Source: Crateriforma spongiae (GTDB taxonomy: Bacteria > Planctomycetota > Planctomycetia > Pirellulales > Pirellulaceae). From it: DNA of 64,000 nt. Position 1 is the first letter of the stretch, and each line of letters begins with the position of its first letter. The notes under the pieces were generated by a model. That model was not told where the DNA came from and searched no databases. It was given only the letters and a program-made list of their open reading frames with translations. The translations under genes and the position numbers were made by a program. Shown in pieces: positions 57,158 through 64,000 of the stretch. Where the stretch lies: positions 248,001 to 312,000 of the forward strand of contig NZ_JAAXMS010000005.1 in the NCBI RefSeq assembly GCF_012290005.1, in the 5' to 3' direction.

Positions 57158-57707
57158 GCAGATCGCGGCGATAACGCGGGGTTTCGGCGCTGGGCAGGTC
57201 TGAATCGTGTTCTTCTTGGAACCGGCGACGTTCGACCGCGGTCGCATAGAACCGCAGCCATGTTTCGTTGTCTTCGATACACCGCCACTCTAGATATTTG
57301 CCGGGCAGGTCGACCTTCTTCTCGCAGCACGGAAGAATGTCGTGGCGAATAACGCGATAAAGATCACGGTCACTAAGGTGGTCGGTGTATCGAAGAACGA
57401 TGTGTTGTGAATAAAGACGTCGGATCGTTTCGGTCAATTTTTGCGACAGGCGGTCATCGTCCAGCGATTCGGCCGGTGGCAATTCCAATGGCGGGTGAAA
57501 CCACTGGGCGATCGGCATTGCGGGGGCTCGTTCCCATGCCAGCATCGACGCCAAGTACTCGTTTTCCTTGACCAGCGGCATCCGCCGAGTCGTCGGGTCG
57601 TCGATCGAATCGTCGCGGTACGGCTCAAGCTCGTCACGCAATCGGGCGTTGTCCATAAGCAGATCGACTTCGTCGAGGCTCGATCGGCTGGTTTCGCTCA
57701 TATCCAT
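57147..57707 (-). CDS. Planctomycete conserved hypothetical protein, 186 aa
   Basis: I place the start at one of two near ATGs (57707 or 57701), since the upstream part of the frame is not protein-like. The protein is soluble and acidic, with strongly patterned blocks: LVKENEYLASMLAWERAP, QWFHPPLELP, HIVLRYTDHLSDRDLYRVI, RDILPCCEKKVDLP and WLRFYATAVERRRF. From memory this set recurs in Pirellulaceae, with no function assigned. The Cys pair (PCCEK) and abundant Trp and His would suit a metal or nucleotide site, but nothing is established. Its stop codon lies inside a 14-bp tandem repeat, so the C-terminus may vary between strains. Confidence 0.72.
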   Translation of the reverse strand: MDMSETSRSSLDEVDLLMDNARLRDELEPYRDDSIDDPTTRRMPLVKENEYLASMLAWERAPAMPIAQWFHPPLELPPAESLDDDRLSQKLTETIRRLYSQHIVLRYTDHLSDRDLYRVIRHDILPCCEKKVDLPGKYLEWRCIEDNETWLRFYATAVERRRFQEEHDSDLPSAETPRYRRDLPGT

Positions 57708-58032
57708 CAGTGCAATGGCCCAGGTCTGGATCCCGATTCGGCTTTCTTGGCAGCATCGGGACGGAATACTCGTCGGGGCGTTGACCGGTCTGGTCACTGG
57801 TATTACGCCCGGCCGCCGCGTCCTTTGACCCCCTGGCGACCGCTAACCAAGCTATCCGTTCGCCGGCCTTTCTCAATCGTCTTTTGAGCCAAAGTGGGCA
57901 CGGAGACGAAAAATCAGGGGCCCGATCCTGCCCCGATTGTTACAAGCCGAACTGTTTATCAGTGTCGTCTGGGCTTTGGGCGATTGAGTGAAACTTTGCG
58001 GACGACGCTTTTTCGCGATCGCCTTGCCATGG
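57708..58032. other. Intergenic region with possible terminator
   Basis: About 325 bp upstream of the hypothetical gene and downstream of the glycosyltransferase at 58033. I see no gene. A possible leftward terminator is listed separately at 57909-57934. Confidence 0.35.
57909..57934 (-). terminator. Possible terminator of the glycosyltransferase operon
   Basis: On the minus strand GGGGC and GCCCC form a 5-bp stem around an 8-nt loop, followed by TGATTTTT. It is about 100 bp after the stop codon at 58033. The short stem makes it weak. Confidence 0.4.
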
Positions 58033-59184
58033 CTAGGTGTGTTCCGGCGGACCGGCTTTCCCGACGCACAGTCGGCGGTACAAATCAGCGTGACGCCGGA
58101 CCATCGATTCAACCGTAAATTCCTGTTCAATCCGTTGCCGGCCGGCGGCGCCCAAACGTTCGGCTTCCTGGGAATCGTCCAGCAAGGCCAGTGTTTGTCG
58201 TGCAAAGTCGGCGGTGTCGCCCAGCTTGACCAGCCAACCGGTTTCACCGTGCACCACCAAGTCGACGTTGCCCGGGATGTTGGATGCCACCACGGGTACG
58301 CCCGCTTGCATCGCTTCGATCACCGCGTTGCTTTGGCCTTCGTATTCGCTGGCAATCCAAAACACATCGGCGTGCGGCAGCAACTGGGCGACGTCGTCGC
58401 GTTGACCGGCAAACCAGACGCGATCGGGGCGCGTGACGGCGTCGCGATGCCGTAACAATTCCCCACGTTGCGGACCGTCACCGATGATCACCAGCGTGGT
58501 GTCTTCGCGGACGGTGGCGACCAGTTCGGCGGCCCAGATCAAATCACGGTAACGCTTTTGCGGCCACAGACGTCCGACGGCCAAAATGATGCGGCGGTTG
58601 GGATCGATGCCCAGTCGATTCAATGCTTCGTCGCGGTCGATGTCGTCGACGTGGCGAGGCGGGATGCCGTTGGGAATGACGACAAACTTGTTCGCATCGA
58701 TGCCGTGGCCAGCGTAAAAATCCACGACGCCTTGGCTGTTGGTGGTGATCGCATCCGATCGCTTGGCAAGCGCGCGATCGATCGCCAAGTGACGCCAACC
58801 TTTCCACGGATCGACGCAACGTTCGCTGGCCACCACCGACGGGACGCCGGCCAGGATGGCCGCGGCGCGACCGAAGCTGTTGGCGGCAAAGATCCATGTG
58901 TGGGCCACGTCGGGCCGAAATTCTTGCAGCGTCTTTTTCAGTCGCCAAAGAGCCGTCGGGTCCGCTTTGAATCGTTTGCCGATCAGTGTCACGGGGATCC
59001 CCGCGTACTGCAGATCGGCCAATCGTGGACCACCGCGTGTCAGCAAAAACACATGCACATCAAAAGCATCACGATCCAGACCGGATGCCAGTAAGCACAG
59101 TTGCTTTTCAGCGCCGCCGCGGTCCATCGTGGGAATGATCAGGGCGACGCGTATTCGACGGTCTTCGTTTTTGCTGGCGTTCAT
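58033..59184 (-). CDS. Glycosyltransferase family 4 protein
   Basis: A 383-aa GT-B enzyme that transfers a sugar from an activated donor, probably in cell-envelope or exopolysaccharide synthesis. The N-terminal fold begins VALIIPTMDRGGAEKQLCLLA, the typical GGAE motif. The C-terminal donor-binding domain contains RIILAVGRLWPQKRYRDLI and the E-x7-E signature within EYEGQSNAVIEAMQAGVPVVAS. The start ATG overlaps the stop codon of the next glycosyltransferase upstream by 4 bp, so they are translated in sequence. Acceptor and donor sugars are unknown. Confidence 0.88.
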   Translation of the reverse strand: MNASKNEDRRIRVALIIPTMDRGGAEKQLCLLASGLDRDAFDVHVFLLTRGGPRLADLQYAGIPVTLIGKRFKADPTALWRLKKTLQEFRPDVAHTWIFAANSFGRAAAILAGVPSVVASERCVDPWKGWRHLAIDRALAKRSDAITTNSQGVVDFYAGHGIDANKFVVIPNGIPPRHVDDIDRDEALNRLGIDPNRRIILAVGRLWPQKRYRDLIWAAELVATVREDTTLVIIGDGPQRGELLRHRDAVTRPDRVWFAGQRDDVAQLLPHADVFWIASEYEGQSNAVIEAMQAGVPVVASNIPGNVDLVVHGETGWLVKLGDTADFARQTLALLDDSQEAERLGAAGRQRIEQEFTVESMVRRHADLYRRLCVGKAGPPEHT

Positions 59185-60599
59185 CGGGTGAAGTCTCCCG
59201 ATCCCGATGTGACCGTGCCGCCGGAGTTGCCGTTGGGCCCGTCGCGACGTGAATCCGCGTCGGCGTCTGACGAACGTGGTTGCGGCGTCGGCGCGGACGC
59301 CAGCGACCTGCCGGTGCGATCGGCAGACAATTGACGAGCCAAATTAGCGATCTGATCAACGACCGCTTGGTAAGGGTACCGGCGGATGACTTGTCGATAC
59401 CAATCGCGACCATCGGAAATATGGCCGATCGTATTGTTTCGGCGATCTGAGACGGCCGAGTCGTTGTCGGGTGAAAGCGATGCGACGATTCGATTCATCT
59501 GTTGTTTGAAGGCTTGGCGAAACGGCTTTTGCGACTCGGTACGTGCAAACCAGGCAATCGATTCTTGATTCGCATCGTCGGGAATCCCCGCCGCGGTCAT
59601 CGCATGAGTCTCCGGTGCAACGCCCAGTCGCTGGCGATTGTCGGGCGAATCGCAGACGACCATCGGCATCGCATGAGAAACGGCCGTTGGCAAAAAGTAC
59701 TCGCAGCCTTGTGAGTCCAGTTGCAGGTACAAATCAGCGGCCGCGAACACGTCATCCAAACAGGCGAACGATCCGGGCATGGCGACCGCATGCCGGACAC
59801 CGTTGGCTTTCAAGTCTTGGTGCATCAAGTCACGAGCCGGACCATCGCCGATCAGCCATAAACGCATACGGGGATAGCGACCGATCATCCAGAATGCGTT
59901 TTCCACGGCCAACAGCATTCCGCTGTGATGGGTCATCGATCCGATGCACAAAGCGACCGGTACGTCGGAATCGGCGGCCATGTCCAGGTTGGCCAATCCC
60001 AGCGATGCGCGGGCTTCGCGGCGGCGAACCGCGTTGGCCGGACACAACGATGTGAAGCCGGCGGCACGACGGACGATGGCATCGGCGGGGCAACCGTCGA
60101 CGATCAGCCGACGATGCGAATCGGCCGTGGGGGCCAGGATGCGATCGGCTTGCATCGCCGAGCGATAGACTTTTTGATTCCATCGCGAACGGGTGGCCCA
60201 CTGATGGTCGGCGTTCCAATCGGATCCCGCATCGGTGACGATGCAGGGGATTTGCAGTGCGGATGCTGCGTCCACACCGGCGCTGGCTTCTTCACGCATC
60301 GAATCGACCAGGATGGCGTCAAAGTGGCTGCCGTGCTGGATGATCCACGATGACAATTGGCGGGCGTATCGGGCGTATCCCCAGTCGCGACGCGGTAAGG
60401 TCACGGGGCGATGAACCGAAAAACGATCCCAGCGGCATCGCGGAGTCCAAGACGTCGAGTGCTTGGGCGTGACGACTTCCACGTGGATCCCTTGTCGCGC
60501 CAGGCCTGACGCCAAACGCAACAGCGCCATCGCGCTGTCGTGTGACCCATGGGGCCAAAAATGCCGGCCCATCAATAGGATCCGGAGCGGTCGGTTCAC
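59181..60599 (-). CDS. Glycosyltransferase (GT-B, family 4-like)
   Basis: A 472-aa GT-B-like enzyme. The N-terminal domain begins RILLMGRHFWPHGSHDSAMALLRLASGLARQG-type in short (RHFWPHGSHD visible), and the C-terminal domain includes VALCIGSMTHHSGMLLAVEN, LIGDGPARDL and YLQLDSQGCEYFLPTAVSHA. The last motif has a single Glu in place of the full E-x7-E, so it is more divergent than its partner. The last 60 residues are polar, Ser/Asp/Gly-rich and likely disordered. It starts with an ATGA overlap on hpt and ends with one on the next glycosyltransferase. Confidence 0.78.
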   Translation of the reverse strand: MNRPLRILLMGRHFWPHGSHDSAMALLRLASGLARQGIHVEVVTPKHSTSWTPRCRWDRFSVHRPVTLPRRDWGYARYARQLSSWIIQHGSHFDAILVDSMREEASAGVDAASALQIPCIVTDAGSDWNADHQWATRSRWNQKVYRSAMQADRILAPTADSHRRLIVDGCPADAIVRRAAGFTSLCPANAVRRREARASLGLANLDMAADSDVPVALCIGSMTHHSGMLLAVENAFWMIGRYPRMRLWLIGDGPARDLMHQDLKANGVRHAVAMPGSFACLDDVFAAADLYLQLDSQGCEYFLPTAVSHAMPMVVCDSPDNRQRLGVAPETHAMTAAGIPDDANQESIAWFARTESQKPFRQAFKQQMNRIVASLSPDNDSAVSDRRNNTIGHISDGRDWYRQVIRRYPYQAVVDQIANLARQLSADRTGRSLASAPTPQPRSSDADADSRRDGPNGNSGGTVTSGSGDFTR

Positions 60600-61138
60600 G
60601 ATTTCGCTTCCGCCGCAGTCGCTTCAATCTCCTCCGGTTCCAAGACCGCCAGGTACGGAAGGTTGCGGTACATGTCCAAATAATCCAGCCCGTACCCGAC
60701 GACGAATTCGTCGGGGATTTGAAACGCCACATAATCTGGACGCAGCGACGTGATGTGTTCGCGCTGCTTGTGCAGCAGAACCGCCGTGCGGACCGAGCGG
60801 GCCCCCATTTCTCGCATCACGCCGCACAGGCGGTCCAACGTTTTGCCGGTATCGAAAATGTCATCGACCAACAACACGTCGCGGTCGGCCACATCAATCA
60901 GCATGCCCGAATCGACGTGCAAGTCGCCCGACTGGGTGCCGCCGCGATAACTGGACGCCTGGATCACGCCGACCCGCTGGGGCATCGACAGTCGCCGAAT
61001 CAGATCAGCGAACAAGACCAGGGATCCGGTCATCACCGCGACGACCGTCAACGCCGAACGGCCATAGTCACGGTCGATCCGTGATGCCAAGTCTTCCACG
61101 CCCTGCTTCAGCTGGTCTTCGTCCAACAAGATGCGCAT
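60596..61138 (-). CDS. hpt: Hypoxanthine phosphoribosyltransferase
   Basis: A 180-aa cytosolic enzyme that forms IMP and GMP from hypoxanthine or guanine and PRPP. The ATG at 61136-61138 matches the family start (MRILLDEDQLKQGVEDLA); the frame extends upstream without support. The substrate loop is AVMTGSLVLFADLIRRL, the SSYRGGTQSGD flexible loop is intact, and the PRPP motif VLLVDDIFDTGKTL has both Asp residues. PDYVAFQIPDEFVVGYGLDY is the purine-binding end. Its stop overlaps a glycosyltransferase start by 4 bp, an unusual operon partner. Confidence 0.95.
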   Translation of the reverse strand: MRILLDEDQLKQGVEDLASRIDRDYGRSALTVVAVMTGSLVLFADLIRRLSMPQRVGVIQASSYRGGTQSGDLHVDSGMLIDVADRDVLLVDDIFDTGKTLDRLCGVMREMGARSVRTAVLLHKQREHITSLRPDYVAFQIPDEFVVGYGLDYLDMYRNLPYLAVLEPEEIEATAAEAKS

Positions 61139-61504
61139 TGCCAAAGGCCTTCGGTGGGGAAAAGAGAGCTTCGTCGAATGAGTGAATTGGCGTCGGTGAC
61201 CGCGACTCGGTTTCGCAGGGAAAACACCGTGAGCATCGCATCGCCGTCCGATTGGCATTTTGGGCAATCTGGAGACAACGTGACTGTCCTGCCAGATGAA
61301 CCGGACATGCGGCCCGCCGGGATCCGAATTTAGCACTTGGCGAAGGAGTTCGGCACCTCCCGGGAATTGGCATCGCACGCCCGATCTCGGCACGGCCCGC
61401 CGAAACTCGATACGGCCCGCCGCCTTCCAACGGCCGGCCACCGCCGTTCGTGCCGTCGTCCGTTCGCCGACGAACCATTTTGGCCAACTTTCGCGATCAA
61501 TCGC
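61139..61504. other. Divergent intergenic region
   Basis: About 365 bp between hpt and a hypothetical gene. ACGGCCCGCCG occurs twice (near 61394 and 61412). No credible gene was found; promoters for both directions are presumed. Confidence 0.35.
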
Positions 61505-61990
61505 ATGACCAATTCACAACGACTGGCAATGATCCGCAACGCGCTTTCGGCGTGGATCCGTCAACAGCCTGACGCGCCAGGATCGGATCCTCTGCCTGAT
61601 GAAAGCTCAACATCGGGTGACCCACCCGCGAACGGGCCGAGAGGCGACATGATTCGGTTCGCCGAATCGATGGTGATTCGTGAAGGATTCTTTTGTGGGC
61701 GACGCTTGGCTTTTGCTGATTGGGTCGCGATCTGGTTCATGGAAGAAGACCAGGTGAAAATCACCTCGGCCGATACGGCAATGCATTTGGAAACCTGGAC
61801 GCCGGAAGATGTCGATCACTGGGCCGCGCAGTTCGAAGCGACGCCCGACCAGTCCACGCGACTGAAGGTGCTGTCGATGCCGTCGACAGAATCGGTCCAG
61901 ACTGATTCGGCGGATGCCGGCCAGGCCAAGACGCCGGATCAATCCGACCAGTCGGTCCAGGACGATCATTCGGAACGTCGCGCTGCCTGA
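61505..61990 (+). CDS. Hypothetical protein, 161 aa
   Basis: The ATG at 61505 begins MTNSQRLAMIRNALSAWIRQQ, a convincing start, whereas the frame upstream is low-complexity and Arg-rich. A conserved-looking core is IRFAESMVIREGFFCGRRLAF followed by DWVAIWFMEEDQVKI. The C-terminal 60 residues are Ser/Asp/Gln-rich and likely disordered. I know similar proteins in Planctomycetes only as hypotheticals. The BrkB-like gene downstream may share its transcript. Confidence 0.65.
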   Translation: MTNSQRLAMIRNALSAWIRQQPDAPGSDPLPDESSTSGDPPANGPRGDMIRFAESMVIREGFFCGRRLAFADWVAIWFMEEDQVKITSADTAMHLETWTPEDVDHWAAQFEATPDQSTRLKVLSMPSTESVQTDSADAGQAKTPDQSDQSVQDDHSERRAA

Positions 61991-62114
61991 ACGGGTTTTC
62001 AGTCGGGGTTCGCACGAAACGACTCGGCGACGAAACGGGCGGGGTAATCTATCTTTACGGCGCCGCAAACGTGCCATCGATGCACCCGAAACTTCCCAGC
62101 GACTGATCCGTCGT

Positions 62115-63983
62115 GTGTGTTTCGGTATCGGCCCGTACCCTTCCCGATCCTGGCCCAGCGAATTGTCTGAATACTGGAACTATCTGCTTGATGCGGTGCG
62201 ACGGCCCCGCGAACAGCTGACTCGTGGCCAGCACCAGGTCCGCTATGCGTGGGATCTGGCGGTCCATTGCGGCCGGCAATTGAACCGGCACCGCGCCGAG
62301 GGCATGGCGGCGGAGTTGACGTACCGCACGATCTTTTCGTTGATCCCGGTCGTCGTGCTGGGGCTGGTCATGTTCCGCGTCTTTGGCGGATTGGAAGACG
62401 TGCAGAACCGCGTCGAGAATCAGCTGTACTCGTTTTTCGGCGTCCCCGAAATTCCGGAAGACTATATCCAGCGACCGGTCGGCGACACGGATCCCGACAT
62501 TGGCGACCAAGAATCGGATCGCACCAAAGTCGACAATCAGGAAGCCGCCGATCAGGAAACCGTTGACGCCACGTTGCTGCCCGGCGAGGAATTGGTCGAC
62601 GTCGATCCGACGGACGATCCGATCGATCCAGCGGCCACGGTTGCCGATGACGTCCAGTTGCCTCCCAAGACCGACCTGATCGATGGCGATTCCGCCGCCA
62701 ATGGCGATGTCGACGAATCAGATTCGGAAAAGACACTTGGCGAAAAGGATGACCCCGACGATCCGCCGGTGGCCCAGTCCGATGATGAAGCCAGGCCAAA
62801 GTCGGGTGATGGCGCCCGGATTGCGGATTCCACGGACCGCGTGGTAACCGAATCGGATCTGACCAACGATTCCACCGCAGACGACGAATCGGTGGACGGC
62901 AACGCGGATCCGGCGGACGAAACCGCCGAGCGTGAAACAGCGTTGCGGACACGTGCCAGCATTCGCAAGACGCTTCACGAGGTGACCAGCAAGATTGCGA
63001 CGGTTGATTTCGCTTCGGTCGGCGTGTTCGGTTTGTTGTTGTTTGTTTATGCGGCCATCGCGTTGGCTGACTCGGTCGAACACTTGTTCAATCGCATCTA
63101 TGACGCACCCAGCAAACGCCCGATCCATATCCGCGTTGCGATCCATTGGTCGATCATCACTTTGGGCAGCGGGCTGTTGGCGATGAGCCTGTATCTATCA
63201 GGCCAATTGATCGCGTGGGTGGGCAACGTCGATTGGGTCGGCGGCAGTGCGGGGCTGGCCGCGGTGGTGTTGAATCACCTGTTGTCGATGCTGGCCAGTT
63301 GGGTGTTGATGTTCTTGCTGTACGCACTGATGCCCAATACGCACGTATCGGTCCGGGCGGCAGCGGCCGGGGCGGCGGTCAGCGCGTTGATGTGGGAAGC
63401 GGCCAAGTTCGGCTTTCGTGTCTATGTCGCCAAAGCGGTTCCCTATTCGGCCCTGTACGGATCGTTGGGGCTGATTCCATTGTTCCTGTTTTGGATCTAT
63501 GTCACGTGGTTGATCGTCTTGTTCGGGCTGATCCTGACTTACACGCTACAGATGCTGAACGGTCGTCCTCTCAGTCGTGATGATCGCGAGCGAGACGAAC
63601 TGCCCGCCGGTGATCCGGATTGGATGCTGCCGATCATGACCGAGGTCGCCGCGGCGTTTCAGGACGGGCGTGTCGTCGGGCGGCAGGAGCTGGCGGATCG
63701 GCTGGGCTTGTCCAGTCGTGTGGTCCGCGAGATGGAACAGTGGCTGGTCGAAGGCGGCATGCTGCGACACGTCAGCGGCGGCGCGGGCGAAGACATGGCG
63801 CTGACGTTGGCCAAGCCGGCGGAAAAAATTCCGATCGCCCAAATCTTGGATTTGGCGCACGAGCACCGTCCGACCAGCAACCATCCGGCCTGGAAAACCC
63901 TGGCCAATCTGAAGCGAGCCGAGCGAACGGCGGCGGGCGACAAGAAACTTGTCGATCTTTTGACCTTTTCGCTCAAGTCCTGA
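62115..63983 (+). CDS. YihY/virulence factor BrkB-family membrane protein with acidic insertion
   Basis: An inner-membrane protein of about 622 aa. The start is uncertain: the frame is open from 61914 inside the previous gene, and I use the GTG at 62115. The family core is clear: GMAAELTYRTIFSLIPVVVLGLVMF in helix 1, TVDFASVGVFGLLLFVYAAIA, ALMPNTHVSVRAAAAGAAV and YVAKAVPYSALYGSLGLIPLFLFWIY. Between helix 1 and helix 2 lies an extra segment of about 150 residues rich in Asp, Glu and Ser (DVDESDSEKTLGEKDD). The C-terminus adds a winged-helix-like region (GRQELADRLGLSSRVVREM). Function in the family is unresolved. Confidence 0.82.
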   Translation: MCFGIGPYPSRSWPSELSEYWNYLLDAVRRPREQLTRGQHQVRYAWDLAVHCGRQLNRHRAEGMAAELTYRTIFSLIPVVVLGLVMFRVFGGLEDVQNRVENQLYSFFGVPEIPEDYIQRPVGDTDPDIGDQESDRTKVDNQEAADQETVDATLLPGEELVDVDPTDDPIDPAATVADDVQLPPKTDLIDGDSAANGDVDESDSEKTLGEKDDPDDPPVAQSDDEARPKSGDGARIADSTDRVVTESDLTNDSTADDESVDGNADPADETAERETALRTRASIRKTLHEVTSKIATVDFASVGVFGLLLFVYAAIALADSVEHLFNRIYDAPSKRPIHIRVAIHWSIITLGSGLLAMSLYLSGQLIAWVGNVDWVGGSAGLAAVVLNHLLSMLASWVLMFLLYALMPNTHVSVRAAAAGAAVSALMWEAAKFGFRVYVAKAVPYSALYGSLGLIPLFLFWIYVTWLIVLFGLILTYTLQMLNGRPLSRDDRERDELPAGDPDWMLPIMTEVAAAFQDGRVVGRQELADRLGLSSRVVREMEQWLVEGGMLRHVSGGAGEDMALTLAKPAEKIPIAQILDLAHEHRPTSNHPAWKTLANLKRAERTAAGDKKLVDLLTFSLKS

Positions 63984-64000
63984 ATTTGGTACGGGAAACT

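Overview
The window looks like a chromosomal segment of a marine planctomycete of the Pirellulaceae (Rhodopirellula-like). The reasons are five formylglycine-type sulfatases, GH116 and GH172 glycosidases, a ThuA/PVC-type dehydrogenase/haem-binding giant protein, an ASPIC/UnbV protein beside a multihaem cytochrome, several planctomycete-style hypothetical proteins, and few canonical Shine-Dalgarno sites in a moderately GC-rich background. This assignment is an inference from gene content; no rRNA is present.

Layout. (1) 1-9045 is a stress-type neighbourhood: the end of a CaCA exchanger, a glycine-zipper YflT-like protein, a zinc-ribbon protein, an SDR oxidoreductase, Dps, a cardiolipin synthase, a GlsB/YeaQ protein, a general-stress-26 flavin-fold protein, a 55-aa membrane peptide, an AI-2E family permease and a secreted hypothetical. 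(2) 9203-9862 holds an elongator tRNA-Met, its terminator and three copies of a palindromic intergenic repeat. (3) 9863-12257 holds a divergent Nramp-like transporter and a DUF2891 protein. (4) 12494-27771 is a leftward sulfated-glycan locus, read in the order GH116, GH172, sulfatase, GH116, sulfatase, sulfatase, sulfatase, with very short gaps or overlaps. (5) 28124-37049 is a leftward inorganic-carbon operon: DabA, DabB, a second antiporter-like subunit and a SulP-STAS-PII fusion, joined by 4-bp overlaps, then a leucine-rich-repeat protein. An NtrB/NtrC-like pair (37634-40365) diverges from it, and the gap between them carries four TGCA boxes at helical spacing. (6) 40428-49755 holds a fifth sulfatase, an orphan ParA ATPase, the ThuA/dehydrogenase/cytochrome giant, and a dehydratase plus 2-oxoglutarate-semialdehyde dehydrogenase pair that makes up the lower Weimberg-type pathway. 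(7) 49818-56515 holds an FG-GAP/UnbV protein and a membrane pentahaem-TPR protein. (8) 56626-63983 holds a YkgO-type ribosomal protein bL36, a planctomycete hypothetical next to a 14-bp tandem repeat, two glycosyltransferases coupled to hypoxanthine phosphoribosyltransferase, a hypothetical, and a YihY/BrkB membrane protein with a large acidic insertion.

How the genes work together. The glycan locus would desulfate and cleave an unknown sulfated polysaccharide outside the cytoplasm, and the Weimberg-type pair could feed pentose or uronate-derived keto-deoxy acids into 2-oxoglutarate. The DAB/SulP operon would accumulate bicarbonate using ion-motive force, which is unusual to find beside heterotrophic polysaccharide genes and may serve anaplerotic carboxylation. 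The SulP-PII fusion, the unusual second antiporter subunit, the neighbouring two-component system and the phased TGCA operator together make this the most interesting candidate system in the window.
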